A DNA stretch of 64,000 nt from Chloroflexota bacterium (GTDB lineage Bacteria; Chloroflexota; Anaerolineae; UBA4142). Shown here piece by piece: positions 51,653 to 60,575 of the stretch. Within the stretch, counting starts at the first letter, position 1; each line of letters begins with the position of its first letter. The notes below the pieces were generated by a model. That model was given only the letters and a program-made list of their open reading frames with translations. It was not told where the DNA came from and did no database searches. Location: the NCBI GenBank assembly GCA_016215025.1, contig JACRMI010000066.1, positions 91,557 to 155,556 on the forward strand, read 5' to 3'. The translations under genes were made by a program, and so were the position numbers.

Positions 51653-52912
51653 TTGAACTACGACGTTAATGAAATCCGCTCGCACTTTCCTGCGCTCCAA
51701 TCCGGCGCGATTTTTTTCGATGGACCGGGCGGCACACAAGTGTCGCAGCAAGTGATTGATGCAGTCGCCAATTACTATAAAACGATGAATGCCAACACGC
51801 ACGGCGCATTTGCTACCGCGCAAAAAAGCGATGCGATGATTGCGGAAGCGCACGCCGCCTTTGCCGATTTTCTCAACGCGCGTTCGCCCGACGAAATCGT
51901 GTTTGGTCCGAACATGACGACGCTGACGTTCAACATTTCGCGCGCGCTCGGTCGCTGGCTCAACCCAGGCGATGAGATCATCGTGACGCATCTCGATCAC
52001 GACGCAGACATTTCGCCATGGCTCGCGCTGGAAGAACGCGGCGCAATCATTCGCTGGGTCGATATTCACCAGGACGATTGCACGCTCGATCTTGCGGACT
52101 ATGAGCGGCAGTTGAGCACCAAGACGAAAATCGTCGCGGTCGGCGGTGCGTCGAATGCGGTCGGCAGCATGAACGATTTGAAGACGATCATTTCACTCGC
52201 ACACATGGCTGGCGCAGTCGTCTTTGTCGATGCAGTGCATCTCGCGCCGCATTCGCCCATCGACGTGCAGGATTTGGATTGCGATTTGCTCGCGTGTTCG
52301 GTCTACAAATATTACGGTCCGCATCTCGGCGTGTTGTACGGCAAATACGATTTGCTGGATCGGCTGCAAGCGTACAAAGTGCGTCCCGCAGAGAATACGC
52401 CGCCGCACAAATTCGAGACTGGGACGCAGAACCACGAAGGCATTGCGGGCGCGCTCGCCGCAGTGAATTATCTCGCATCGGTTGGCGAAAAGTATGGCGC
52501 GCCGTATGCCGCACAGTTCAAGCAATTCAGCGGACGACGTTTGCATTTGAAAACGGCGTTGGCGGCGATCAAAGAATACGAGAAAAAATTGTTTGTTCGC
52601 TTGATGACGAGCTTGCGCGAGATTCCTGGCATTTGCATTTACGGCATCACCGATCTCGCGCGCTTTGATTATCGTACGCCAACAGTTGCTTTCACACTCG
52701 ATGGCAAAACTCCGCGCGAGGTCGCCGAACACCTGGGTCAACAAAATATCTACGTTTGGGATGGCAACTATTACGCGCTCGCGCTTATGGATCGATTGGG
52801 ACTTGAAGGACAGGGCGGCGCGGTGCGCGTTGGACTAGCGCATTACAACACGGTGGAGGAAGTTGATCGATTGCTACGCCTGCTGACGGAATACGCAACA
52901 CGCAGCACGTGA
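51653..52912 (+). CDS. Cysteine desulfurase-like class V aminotransferase
   Basis: A 419-residue PLP enzyme of the SufS/CsdA-like group. Seen: FFDGPGGTQVSQQVIDAVAN, FGPNMTTLTFNISRALGRWL, TKTKIVAVGGASNAVGSMND, VDAVHLAPHSPIDVQDLDCD and the PLP-lysine segment CSVYKYYGPHLGVLYGKYD. The usual active-site cysteine loop of true desulfurases is not evident, so the sulphur role is uncertain. Starts with TTG 51653 behind GAGGAG. The last codons (ATRST, stop) come from a CGTG-type repeat. Confidence 0.88.
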   Translation: MNYDVNEIRSHFPALQSGAIFFDGPGGTQVSQQVIDAVANYYKTMNANTHGAFATAQKSDAMIAEAHAAFADFLNARSPDEIVFGPNMTTLTFNISRALGRWLNPGDEIIVTHLDHDADISPWLALEERGAIIRWVDIHQDDCTLDLADYERQLSTKTKIVAVGGASNAVGSMNDLKTIISLAHMAGAVVFVDAVHLAPHSPIDVQDLDCDLLACSVYKYYGPHLGVLYGKYDLLDRLQAYKVRPAENTPPHKFETGTQNHEGIAGALAAVNYLASVGEKYGAPYAAQFKQFSGRRLHLKTALAAIKEYEKKLFVRLMTSLREIPGICIYGITDLARFDYRTPTVAFTLDGKTPREVAEHLGQQNIYVWDGNYYALALMDRLGLEGQGGAVRVGLAHYNTVEEVDRLLRLLTEYATRST

Positions 52913-52937
52913 TTCGTGATACGTGAAGCGTGAGACA
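52896..52937. repeat. CACGTGATTCGTGATACGTG repeat at the aminotransferase 3' end
   Basis: ACGCAACACGCAGCACGTGA then TTCGTGATACGTGAAGCGTG. It encodes the last residues and the stop of the upstream gene and leaves little room for an ftcD ribosome site. Confidence 0.6.
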
Positions 52938-52941
52938 GATC

Positions 52942-53838
52942 ATGGATAAAATTGTCGAATGCGTCCCCAATTTTTCCGAGGGTCGGCGCAAAAACGTCGT
53001 CGATGAAATTGTTGAAGCGATGCTGTTGCCCGGCGTCAAGCTGTTCGACCGCGAGATGGACGCCGATCACAATCGCTCTGTTATCACGCTGGCGGGCGAA
53101 CCATCGGCAATCGAAGAAGCAGCGTTTCGTGGCATTGCTGTTGCGGCGCGCTTGATCGATTTGGATGTGCATCGCGGTGAGCATCCGCGCATCGGCGCAA
53201 CCGATGTCGTGCCGTTCGTGCCGATCAACGGTGTGACGATGGACGATTGCGTGGCGATGGCGCGGCGATTAGGCGAGCGTGTCGCGCGCGAACTCGATAT
53301 TCCGGTTTATCTCTACGAACGTGCCGCCACTCGACCGGAACGACGCGACCTGGCGTACATTCGCCGCGGTGAGTACGAAACGCTCAAGAATGAAATCGCG
53401 ACGAACGCTGATCGCGCACCCGATTTCGGTCCTAGTCGATTGGGCAAAGCGGGCGCAACGGTGATTGGCGCGCGACCGTTTCTCGTTGCCTACAACGTCA
53501 ACCTCGCGACGAGTGATCTGCAAATCGCCAAGGACATTGCGCGCGTGGTTCGAGAAAAGGGCGGCGGATTGAAATCGGTCAAGGCAAATGGATTCATGCT
53601 GCGCGAACGCAACATCGCGCAAGTATCGATGAACCTGACGGATTTCAACATCACGGGAATGTTGACCGCGTTTGAGACGGTCAAAGCGGAAGCAGAGAAA
53701 CGCGGCGTGCAGGTTTTGGAAAGTGAATTGATCGGACTGGTACCGTTAGAAGCGTTGACTCAACTCACAGCACAGGCGCTCAAGCTGCCGTCATTGAATG
53801 CAAATCAAGTTGTGGAGATGAAGATTTACGGAGAATAA
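52942..53838 (+). CDS. ftcD: Glutamate formimidoyltransferase
   Basis: Transfers the formimino group from formiminoglutamate to tetrahydrofolate in histidine breakdown. The 298 residues match the stand-alone transferase domain: VECVPNFSEGRRKNVVDEIV, DREMDADHNRSVITLAGEP, and DVHRGEHPRIGATDVVPFVP, then FMLRERNIAQVSMNLTDF. The cyclodeaminase half is absent. ATG 52942 is preferred over GTG 52930. hutI is 4 kb away on the opposite strand; hutH and hutU are not in the window. Confidence 0.94.
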   Translation: MDKIVECVPNFSEGRRKNVVDEIVEAMLLPGVKLFDREMDADHNRSVITLAGEPSAIEEAAFRGIAVAARLIDLDVHRGEHPRIGATDVVPFVPINGVTMDDCVAMARRLGERVARELDIPVYLYERAATRPERRDLAYIRRGEYETLKNEIATNADRAPDFGPSRLGKAGATVIGARPFLVAYNVNLATSDLQIAKDIARVVREKGGGLKSVKANGFMLRERNIAQVSMNLTDFNITGMLTAFETVKAEAEKRGVQVLESELIGLVPLEALTQLTAQALKLPSLNANQVVEMKIYGE

Positions 53839-53888
53839 CGATTCGTGTGTTGGATTAGGCATTGCTGCCTAGCAAGTGCGAGGAAAAC

Positions 53889-56800
53889 ATGGCTGGAATT
53901 TTCATCTCGTACTCCCGCAAAGATCAAGCTTTTGTTCGCCAACTACATGCCGCCCTTGTCAAAGCAAATCACGATGTTTGGGTGGACTGGGAAGATATTC
54001 CCTTGACTGCCGAATGGCTGGCAGAGATTTATGATGGAATCGAAAAGGCCGACACCTTCCTCGCTGTTCTTTCCCCAGAGTATCTAGTCTCCGAGAGTTG
54101 TAAGAAAGAAGTCACACACGCTGTCAAGAATAACAAACGCCTCGTTCCGATCGTGCGACGCGATGTCGTTGCGTCGAATGTCCCCAAGGCACTCGCGGAC
54201 CTCAATTGGCTTTACTTTCGCGAGAGCGACGCTTTCGCGACCAAGTTCGATGACCTAAATAACGCCATCCATACCGATCTCGACTGGGCGCGGGCGCATA
54301 CGCGCCTTTTGGTACGCGCTATCGAGTGGGATAGCAAAAAACGGAATGGGGCTTTTTTGCTGCGCGGTGCTGATTTACGCGCGGCAGAAAAATGGTTGGC
54401 TCAGGCACCTGCTGGCAAGGAACCCAAGCCCACTCCTTTACAGGGTGAGTATATTCTCCTGAGCCGGCAATGGGAAACCCGGCAACAAAGAATTATTCTT
54501 AGCGCCGTCCTCTTGGCATTGTTCGTCACCATAGTTCTGGCTGTAATCGCGGTGGTTCAATCGAACGAAGCGACCATTCAGAAAAATGCGGCGATCAATA
54601 ATGAAGCGACTGCCGTTGCGGAACGAAACATCGCTCAATCACGCGAACTTGCAGCCGCCGCCGTGAATCAACTCGACGTGGACCCTGAGCGCAGTATCTT
54701 GCTCGCACTGGAAGCCGAGCGCGCGGCGAGCACTCAACAATCCGCCGAAGCGCTCCAGCAGGCGCTGCGTGACTCGCGAGTGCGGATAGTTTTGGATGGA
54801 GGCAATGGTACGGTATCGGCGGCTTACAGTCGCAGCGGCAAACTGATTCTAACAGCAGACGAGGCGTGGACTGCCCAAGTCTGGGATGCCAGTTCGGGTA
54901 AATTGAACGCGACGCTGGTTGCCAAGCCAATTAGATTGTCGTATTACAGTTCATTTGCCGCGTTCAGCCACAATGAACGATTGGTCGCGTCCGCTACCCC
55001 ACAACAAACTGTGGGGGTGTGGGATGTCGCCACCGGAAATCAGATTCGCACTTTGCGCGGTCATACTTCGGTCATTTACAAAGCCATCTTCAGTCCCGAC
55101 GACAAATACATTCTGACTGCCAGCGGCGACAAGACGGCGCGACTGTGGAACGCGTCCAACGGCGAACAGGTCTTTGTCTTGGAACACGCAGGGCTGGTGC
55201 ATGATGTCGCTTTCAACTCCACTGGCACGCGTGCTGCCACCGGCGCATTTGAGCAAACGGCGCGCGTATGGGATTTGACCAATCGCAAAGAGCTGTATCG
55301 GCTGGGCAAACACGTTTGGGGTGTAGACCACGTCGCATTCAGCCCGGATGATAAATATGTTGTGACCGTTGGAGGGTGTTCGGCTTTGGGAGGATGTGAC
55401 AATATCATCCGTCTCTGGAACAGCGAGAACAACCAGTTCGAGGTAGAAAAGCCCATCACCGAATTGAGCGGTCATACGAGCGGGGTAACGGACGTTGCTT
55501 TCAGTCGCGATGGCAAATATCTTGTTTCAGGCAGTCAGGACAACACCGCGCGCGTGTGGGCGATTCCTGGAGGTGCTACGATTTCAGTCTTGCGAGGTCA
55601 TACCGGCAAAGTTCGCGCTGTTGCTATCAGCCCTGATGGCAAGCGCGTGGCGACGGCAAGCGAAGATGGTACCGCCCGACTTTGGGATACGCTCAGCGGA
55701 ATTCCCCTGGCAATCTTTCGCGGACACACCGATTATGTGTGGAACGTCGCGTTCAGTCCGGATGGCAAATCGGTTCTGACCGGAAGCCGGGATGGTACCG
55801 CCCGCGTCTGGATGATCGACTTTGACATCCCCCAAACCGAGTGGCGGGAGAAAGAGACGACTAGTCCCGTTCTGCGGGTGACGTCTAGTCCTGACCAGTC
55901 ATTGGTCTTATTTGGTAGGAGCACGGCGACTCTTTGGGAAACACAGAGCGGTCGCTACCTCACCAGCTTTCAACATTCCCAGGGTTCAGTCGTCGGTATG
56001 TCGTTCACGCCGGACAGCAGACGTATATTAACGATCGGAAATGATGAGACGGTGTTGATTGGTGACCTGACAAGGGATGCTTCCGGTCGAATCGACGCGA
56101 GCCAACGTTTGGTCAAATTGAGCGGCGCTCCCCAACGTGGTTGGAGGATTGGGACATTCAGTCCCGATGGCAGTTTGGTGATGATGGGGAATTCGGAGGG
56201 TGTACTGCACACCTGGGATGTGACAACTGGGAAATTTCTAGCCGACTTGGTGGGGCACACAGATATTCTCACCGACATTCAGTTTAGTCTGGACGGCAAG
56301 CGCGTGGTTACCGGAAGCTGGGACGACACCGTGCGCGTCTGGAATCCTCGCACTGGCGAGAATATTGCCACGATGCGTGGGCACAGTGAGCTTGTCAGGC
56401 ACGCGACGTTCAGCCCGGATGGACGACGAATCGTTTCGGCTAGCACAGACAATACCGCACGCGTTTGGAACGCCGAGACAGGCGAGCAAATTGCCTGGCT
56501 CTTTGGACACGCTGACGATGTGAACGATGCTATCTTTTCTCCGGATGGACAAACAATAGTCACGGCGAGTCAAGACGGAACGGCGCGTTTGTGGGAAACA
56601 TCGACCGGGAGAAACCTGGCTATTCTGCGCGGACATACCGGCGCGGTGACCGGCGCGACATATAGTTCCGACGGCAAGTACCTGGTCACTTTTGCAAGTC
56701 CATACTTTGCAGGAACGGGCGACTCGTCCGCGCGCGTGTGGAAAGCCGATTCGGGTTTGTTTCTCGGCGAACTCTACAGCCCGAGTGGTTACGTGAGCGC

Positions 56801-57107
56801 GGCCGCGTTTAGCGCCGATGCGCGGAGTGTTGTAACCGTCCACAGCGATGGTTTCGTTCGTATCTTTCCTTGTGAACTGTGCGTGTCTATCGAAGCGCTA
56901 AAAACTCTCGCGCAGCGTCACGTTACGCGAGAACTGAGCTGCGATGAAAAACGAACGTTCCTGTATCAAGCCCTGGGATGTCCAACTCCCGTTGCTACAC
57001 CGACGTATCATATCACTTGTGAGGATCTGAAAGCCATATTCGGATCCAATATAAATTGCTCGGCGCTGACGCCGACGGTACCGCCTACAAGGACGCGGGT
57101 GCGATAA
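53889..57107 (+). CDS. TIR domain - transmembrane - WD40 repeat protein
   Basis: A 1072-residue protein. Residues 1-130 are TIR: AGIFISYSRKDQAFVRQLHA, then SPEYLVSESCKKEVTHAV, where E74 fits the position of the catalytic Glu of NAD-cleaving TIR domains. A linker with HTRLLVRAIEWDSKKRNGAF follows, one membrane helix (about 202-223), then a helical stretch (ELAAAAVNQLDVDPERSILL). From about 303 to 1000 there are about 16 WD40 repeats (endings ARLWNASNG, ARVWDLTNR, ARLWDTLSG and similar), enough for two propellers. Bacterial TIR proteins often act in antiphage defence; here it is only a candidate. ATG 53889 follows GAGG. Confidence 0.93.
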   Translation: MAGIFISYSRKDQAFVRQLHAALVKANHDVWVDWEDIPLTAEWLAEIYDGIEKADTFLAVLSPEYLVSESCKKEVTHAVKNNKRLVPIVRRDVVASNVPKALADLNWLYFRESDAFATKFDDLNNAIHTDLDWARAHTRLLVRAIEWDSKKRNGAFLLRGADLRAAEKWLAQAPAGKEPKPTPLQGEYILLSRQWETRQQRIILSAVLLALFVTIVLAVIAVVQSNEATIQKNAAINNEATAVAERNIAQSRELAAAAVNQLDVDPERSILLALEAERAASTQQSAEALQQALRDSRVRIVLDGGNGTVSAAYSRSGKLILTADEAWTAQVWDASSGKLNATLVAKPIRLSYYSSFAAFSHNERLVASATPQQTVGVWDVATGNQIRTLRGHTSVIYKAIFSPDDKYILTASGDKTARLWNASNGEQVFVLEHAGLVHDVAFNSTGTRAATGAFEQTARVWDLTNRKELYRLGKHVWGVDHVAFSPDDKYVVTVGGCSALGGCDNIIRLWNSENNQFEVEKPITELSGHTSGVTDVAFSRDGKYLVSGSQDNTARVWAIPGGATISVLRGHTGKVRAVAISPDGKRVATASEDGTARLWDTLSGIPLAIFRGHTDYVWNVAFSPDGKSVLTGSRDGTARVWMIDFDIPQTEWREKETTSPVLRVTSSPDQSLVLFGRSTATLWETQSGRYLTSFQHSQGSVVGMSFTPDSRRILTIGNDETVLIGDLTRDASGRIDASQRLVKLSGAPQRGWRIGTFSPDGSLVMMGNSEGVLHTWDVTTGKFLADLVGHTDILTDIQFSLDGKRVVTGSWDDTVRVWNPRTGENIATMRGHSELVRHATFSPDGRRIVSASTDNTARVWNAETGEQIAWLFGHADDVNDAIFSPDGQTIVTASQDGTARLWETSTGRNLAILRGHTGAVTGATYSSDGKYLVTFASPYFAGTGDSSARVWKADSGLFLGELYSPSGYVSAAAFSADARSVVTVHSDGFVRIFPCELCVSIEALKTLAQRHVTRELSCDEKRTFLYQALGCPTPVATPTYHITCEDLKAIFGSNINCSALTPTVPPTRTRVR

Positions 57108-57143
57108 GATTGGCATTCAACTGGACAAAATCGAGAAGGACAG

Positions 57144-57827
57144 ATGGCAAAAACCAAGTGGGATCGACTGGTCGATGAAATAACTAGTTGTCGCAAATGT
57201 CCCCGTCTCGTTGCGTATCGCGAGCGCATCGCGAAAGAAAAACGGCGTGCGTATCGCGATTGGGACTATTGGGGCAGACCTGTCCCTGGCTTTGGCGATC
57301 CGAATGCGCGGGTGATTCTAGTTGGACTAGCGCCGGGCGCGCATGGCTCGAATCGCACAGGGCGGATGTTTACCGGCGATGCGTCCGGCGAATTCCTGTA
57401 CGCGGCGTTGCATCGCGCGGGGTTTGCGAATCAGCCAACAGCGTTACGCGCCAACGATGGGTTGCAATTGAACGATGTGTTCATCACCGCCGTGTGTCGC
57501 TGTGCGCCGCCCGATAACAAACCGCTGCCGCAAGAGATTACGAACTGTTTGCCATACCTCGCGCGCGAGTTGCAGCTTTTGAAAAATGCGCGCGTCGTCG
57601 TTGCGCTAGGTCAAATTGGGATGGATGGCTATTTGCGTTTGCTACGCGAGCAGGGACATCAACTTCCGCGCGTTGAGTTTGGTCACGGCGCGACGTACGA
57701 TCTTGACGCGGGGCTGCCGACGCTGATTTGCTCGTATCATCCAAGTCGCCAGAACACGCAGACGGGTAGACTCACGGCGGCGATGTTCGATAGTATCTTT
57801 GAGAAAGCGAAAAAAATATTGTCCTGA
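57144..57827 (+). CDS. Uracil-DNA glycosylase, family 5 (UdgB)
   Basis: Removes uracil (and some other deaminated bases) from DNA. The 227 residues show iron-sulphur ligands C16-x-x-C19 plus later cysteines (AVCRCAPPDN, TNCLPYLARE), the motif YWGRPVPGFGD with GLAPGAHGSNRTGRMFTGD, and a late SYHPSRQNTQTGRLT. SGEFLYAALHRAGFANQPTA and the absence of a catalytic Asp/Asn in motif A are typical of family 5. GAAGGACAG precedes the ATG. It lies 37 bases after the TIR-WD40 gene. Confidence 0.92.
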   Translation: MAKTKWDRLVDEITSCRKCPRLVAYRERIAKEKRRAYRDWDYWGRPVPGFGDPNARVILVGLAPGAHGSNRTGRMFTGDASGEFLYAALHRAGFANQPTALRANDGLQLNDVFITAVCRCAPPDNKPLPQEITNCLPYLARELQLLKNARVVVALGQIGMDGYLRLLREQGHQLPRVEFGHGATYDLDAGLPTLICSYHPSRQNTQTGRLTAAMFDSIFEKAKKILS

Positions 57828-57832
57828 GGGCT

Positions 57833-57950
57833 GTCACACCTGCACTTGCGTTAGGCGCACATTGGGTAGAGATTTCTCGCAAGAACGGTTCGAAATGACA
57901 TCTTCCAATTGGACACGTATTATCCGCGTTCATCTGCGTTCATCCGCGTG
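57833..57950. repeat. Composite of three repeat types between udgB and hutI
   Basis: In order: ACACCTGCACTTGCGT (57836-57851, identical to 58582-58597 inside hutI); GAGATTTCTCGC with TTCGAAATGACA (57869-57900, as at 59446-59471); and ATCCGCGTTCATCTGCGT (57922-57939, as at 51614). The last supplies the hutI stop codon and its final residues. Confidence 0.85.
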
Positions 57951-59251
57951 GCAATCTTCCCTCGCTTGATAACTGTTTCAATCGGGTTTGCGCCAAAGCG
58001 ATATGCCAAGTGGCGATAATCTGGCACGTCGGCGATGAGTGCGTCCGCCAGTTTGCCCGGTGCGAGCGAGCCAACTTGATTTGCGATGCCCAATGACGCC
58101 GCCGCGTTAATCGTCGCCGCAACAATCGCCTCTGCCGGCGTGAGCTTTTCGTAGCGGCAGGCGAGCGCGATGATGAACGGCATCGACTCGCACCAGCATG
58201 TCCCCGGATTGATGTCGCTGCCTAGCGCGACCGGCACATTCTCCTCGACAAACGCGCGCCCATCGGCGAAATCTTTTTTGCCCAAGCCAAACGTCGTCCC
58301 CGGCAACAACACCGCAACGACATTTGCCTGCGCCATCGCGCGCATCTCATCGCGCCGAGTCACCATCAAATGGTCTGCGCTTGCCGCGCCAAGTTCTGCC
58401 GCAAGCGTCGCCGCGCCCAAGTTGGCAAACTCGTCGGCGTGAACGCGCAAGCCAAATCCTAGTTCTTTTGCGCGCGTCAGAATCCTACGAGTCTGCAGCA
58501 GAGTGAATGCGCCGTCGTCGCAGAATGTGTCGCAGAAAAGTGGCGAGTGTCGGGTGACGAGTGACGAATTTGTAATTTGTAACACCTGCACTTGCGTGCG
58601 GTGCAAGTGTTTGTAATTTGTCATTGTCGGTAGCATTTCGTTGACGACCAAATCAACGTACGCATCCTCGCGTCCCTTGAATTCTTCCGGCACGACGTGC
58701 GCGCCGAGAAATGTCGGGACGATATCCATCGCGTGATTGGCGTTTAGCGTGGCGATAGCGTTGAGCATCTTGAGTTCGTTCGCGGTGTCGAGTCCGTAGC
58801 CGGTCTTGACCTCGGCGGTGGTGGTGCCGTGCGCGAGCATGGCGTCGAGTCGGGCGCGCGCTTGCTCAACCAAATCGTCAATCAATGCCGTGCGGGTGGC
58901 ACGCACGGTGCTCATAATGCCGCCGCCTGCTTTCTGGATATCGAGATACGATGCACCTTGCAAGCGCATCTCAAATTCGTTCGCGCGGTTGCCCGCAAAG
59001 ACGGCGTGCGTATGCGCATCGACAAACCCAGGCAGGACGATTTTGCCGCGTGCATCGATCTTGCGTGTGCGTGTGTCGGCAAGCGCAAGCAGGTCGAGTG
59101 TGTCGCCGACCGCGATGATTTCCTCGCCAGCGATGGCAATTGCGCCGCTGCGAATGATCGATAATTCGCCCTGGTTCGCGCCGCGTTTGGGCGCATCGCC
59201 GGTTAGGGTCAACACTTGATTCGCGGAATGGATGATGAGATCGATTGACAT
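57920..59251 (-). CDS. hutI: Imidazolonepropionase (with repeat-derived insertion and C-terminus)
   Basis: Amidohydrolase that opens imidazolone propionate in histidine degradation. Metal motif GFVDAHTHAVFAGNRANEFE near residue 75, then GASYLDIQKAGGGIMSTVRA, TAEVKTGYGLDTANELK, and LRVHADEFANLGAATLAAEL with LGSDINPGTCWCESMPFIIA. At 443 aa it is about 30-35 longer than typical. The extra parts are residues 206-235, encoded by nested repeats at 58548-58635, and the tail (ATRMNADERG), encoded by the ATCCGCG repeat. Functional partner of ftcD. Confidence 0.94.
   Translation of the reverse strand: MSIDLIIHSANQVLTLTGDAPKRGANQGELSIIRSGAIAIAGEEIIAVGDTLDLLALADTRTRKIDARGKIVLPGFVDAHTHAVFAGNRANEFEMRLQGASYLDIQKAGGGIMSTVRATRTALIDDLVEQARARLDAMLAHGTTTAEVKTGYGLDTANELKMLNAIATLNANHAMDIVPTFLGAHVVPEEFKGREDAYVDLVVNEMLPTMTNYKHLHRTQVQVLQITNSSLVTRHSPLFCDTFCDDGAFTLLQTRRILTRAKELGFGLRVHADEFANLGAATLAAELGAASADHLMVTRRDEMRAMAQANVVAVLLPGTTFGLGKKDFADGRAFVEENVPVALGSDINPGTCWCESMPFIIALACRYEKLTPAEAIVAATINAAASLGIANQVGSLAPGKLADALIADVPDYRHLAYRFGANPIETVIKRGKIATRMNADERG
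58548..58635. repeat. Nested repeats inside hutI
   Basis: GTGTCGGGTGACGAGTGACG and ATTTGTAATTTGT flank an inner hairpin that runs ACACCTGCACTTGCGT (58582-58597) to GGTGCAAGTGT. The inner part is also at 57836; ACTCGTCACTC appears at 51498. Keeps the hutI frame open. Confidence 0.82.
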
Positions 59252-59384
59252 GTGGATTCTCCGTGCATGCTGGCGACGGGCAAGCTGCCCGCGTCACAGA
59301 CAAGTTGAATCGATTATACGGTAAGATGATGAGTGAATCAATACGCGAGCAGTAGAGATGACCTAAAAGCCGGTTATATCATTT

Positions 59385-59520
59385 CGAGGAGCATTTGCGC
59401 CATCAAAGATGGCGCTGCGACGAGAAATCTTGCTTTCATGGACGGAGATTTCTCGCTTCGCTCGAAATGACAGTTATGGGTAATCACCAGGCGAGCAAGC
59501 TGCTCGCGCTACAGCCCCTT
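59385..59520. repeat. GAGATTTCTCGCTTCGCTCG repeat block
   Basis: The 305-bp gap 59252-59556 holds no gene. It has CGGGCAAGCTGCCCG (about 59278), ATTTCGAGGAGCATTTG..AGATGGCGC, and GAGATTTCTCGC with CTCGAAATGACA (59446-59471), a widespread style of bacterial intergenic repeat. The last has a degenerate copy at 57869. Confidence 0.7.
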
Positions 59521-59549
59521 GACTCTGACGTTACGTCATAGGATATAAT
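59519..59549 (+). promoter_or_regulatory. MerR-type promoter with 19-bp spacer and palindromic operator
   Basis: TTGACT (59519-59524), a 19-bp spacer, TATAAT (59544-59549). The spacer contains TGACGTTACGTCA (59526-59538), a perfect palindrome around one T. A 19-bp spacer with a central dyad is the hallmark of promoters activated by MerR proteins. Transcription should begin at about 59556-59557, the GTG start itself. Confidence 0.88.
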
Positions 59550-59556
59550 CAGAATT

Positions 59557-60324
59557 GTGCAGAAGAATGTGAAAGCTTATACGGTGCGACAACTCGCCAA
59601 ACTCGCAGGGGTGAGTGTCCGGACGCTGCATCACTACGATCACATCGGGTTGCTCAAACCGTCGATGCGGACCGATGCGGGCTATCGGCTCTATAAAGAA
59701 AAGGATTTGCTACGGCTGCAACAGATTCTTTTTTTCAAAGAGCTTGATTTTCCGTTGAGTGAAATCCAGGATATTCTCGATGATCCCCAGTTCGATCAGA
59801 CGCGCGCGCTGGCGAGTCATCGCAAAATATTGCTGGAGCGTGTCGTACGGCTCACGCGTCTTTTGAGCACGATCGACAAGACGATTTTGAAATTGGAGGG
59901 CAAGATGCCATTAACCGATGCAGAACTGTACGAGGGTTTTACCCCGGAGCAAGTCGAACGCTATCAGCGCGAGGTAAACGAAAAGTACGATCCGAAACTC
60001 GTAGCGGAATCCAATCGACGCGTGCGTAACATGTCGAAGGAGCAGTGGAACGCGGTGAAGAATGAAGGACAACGGGTGACACTGTTGCTGGCGAGTCTCG
60101 CCGACAAAAAGCCGAACGACGCGCAAGTGCAGCAAGTGATTGCGCAGCATCACGCGCATATCGAACAGTTCTTTCCCTGCTCGGCGGAAATCTATCGCGG
60201 GTTGGCGCAGATGTACACCGATCATCCAGAGTTTCGCGCTTTTTACGACAAGGTCCGTCCTGGCTTGGCGGATTTCATGCGACCGGCGATGGAATACTAT
60301 AGCGATCACACGTTGAGCAAGTAA
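59557..60324 (+). CDS. TipA-like MerR-family regulator with TipAS ligand domain
   Basis: A 255-residue regulator. Residues 6-75: MerR HTH (YTVRQLAKLAGVSVRTLHHY, then DAGYRLYKEKDLLRLQQI). Residues 76-120: dimer coiled coil. Residues 130-250: TipAS-type domain (EGFTPEQVERYQREVNEKYD, QHHAHIEQFFPCSAEIYRGL), which in TipA binds thiopeptide drugs. Starts with GTG 59557, at the predicted transcript 5' end, so it is probably leaderless; the operator in its own promoter suggests autoregulation. No resistance gene is adjacent. Confidence 0.92.
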   Translation: MQKNVKAYTVRQLAKLAGVSVRTLHHYDHIGLLKPSMRTDAGYRLYKEKDLLRLQQILFFKELDFPLSEIQDILDDPQFDQTRALASHRKILLERVVRLTRLLSTIDKTILKLEGKMPLTDAELYEGFTPEQVERYQREVNEKYDPKLVAESNRRVRNMSKEQWNAVKNEGQRVTLLLASLADKKPNDAQVQQVIAQHHAHIEQFFPCSAEIYRGLAQMYTDHPEFRAFYDKVRPGLADFMRPAMEYYSDHTLSK

Positions 60325-60380
60325 GTGTGTTGTAGCATAGCCGCTTGTCGGCGTCGCCCACGAGGGGCTAGGCAACTTAT

Positions 60381-60424
60381 CCAGCCCACGATTTTTTTCG
60401 GAAATCGTGGGCTGGGTTCTTTTG
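60381..60424 (+). terminator. Terminator of the TipA-like gene
   Basis: CCAGCCCACGATTT (60381-60394), loop TTTTCGG, exact complement (60402-60415), then GTTCTTTTG. Confidence 0.9.
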
Positions 60425-60477
60425 ACTTGTCATCGCGTTTGTTCTATATTAGACTCTGACTCCGATAAGCCGAAACC

Positions 60478-60545
60478 AAAAGTTATCCACGAATCTCCAC
60501 GAATAAATAAAAAGGATTCGCGAAGATTCGCGAAAATTCGCGGAT
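60478..60545. repeat. GATTCGCG-type palindromic repeat before the R-M gene
   Basis: ATCCACGAATCTCCACGAATA paired with GGATTCGCGAAGATTCGCG and AATTCGCGGAT. Same family as 5615 and 13185. Confidence 0.75.
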
Positions 60546-60575
60546 AATAAATTCCTGCCGCAGGTGATTTCATTC

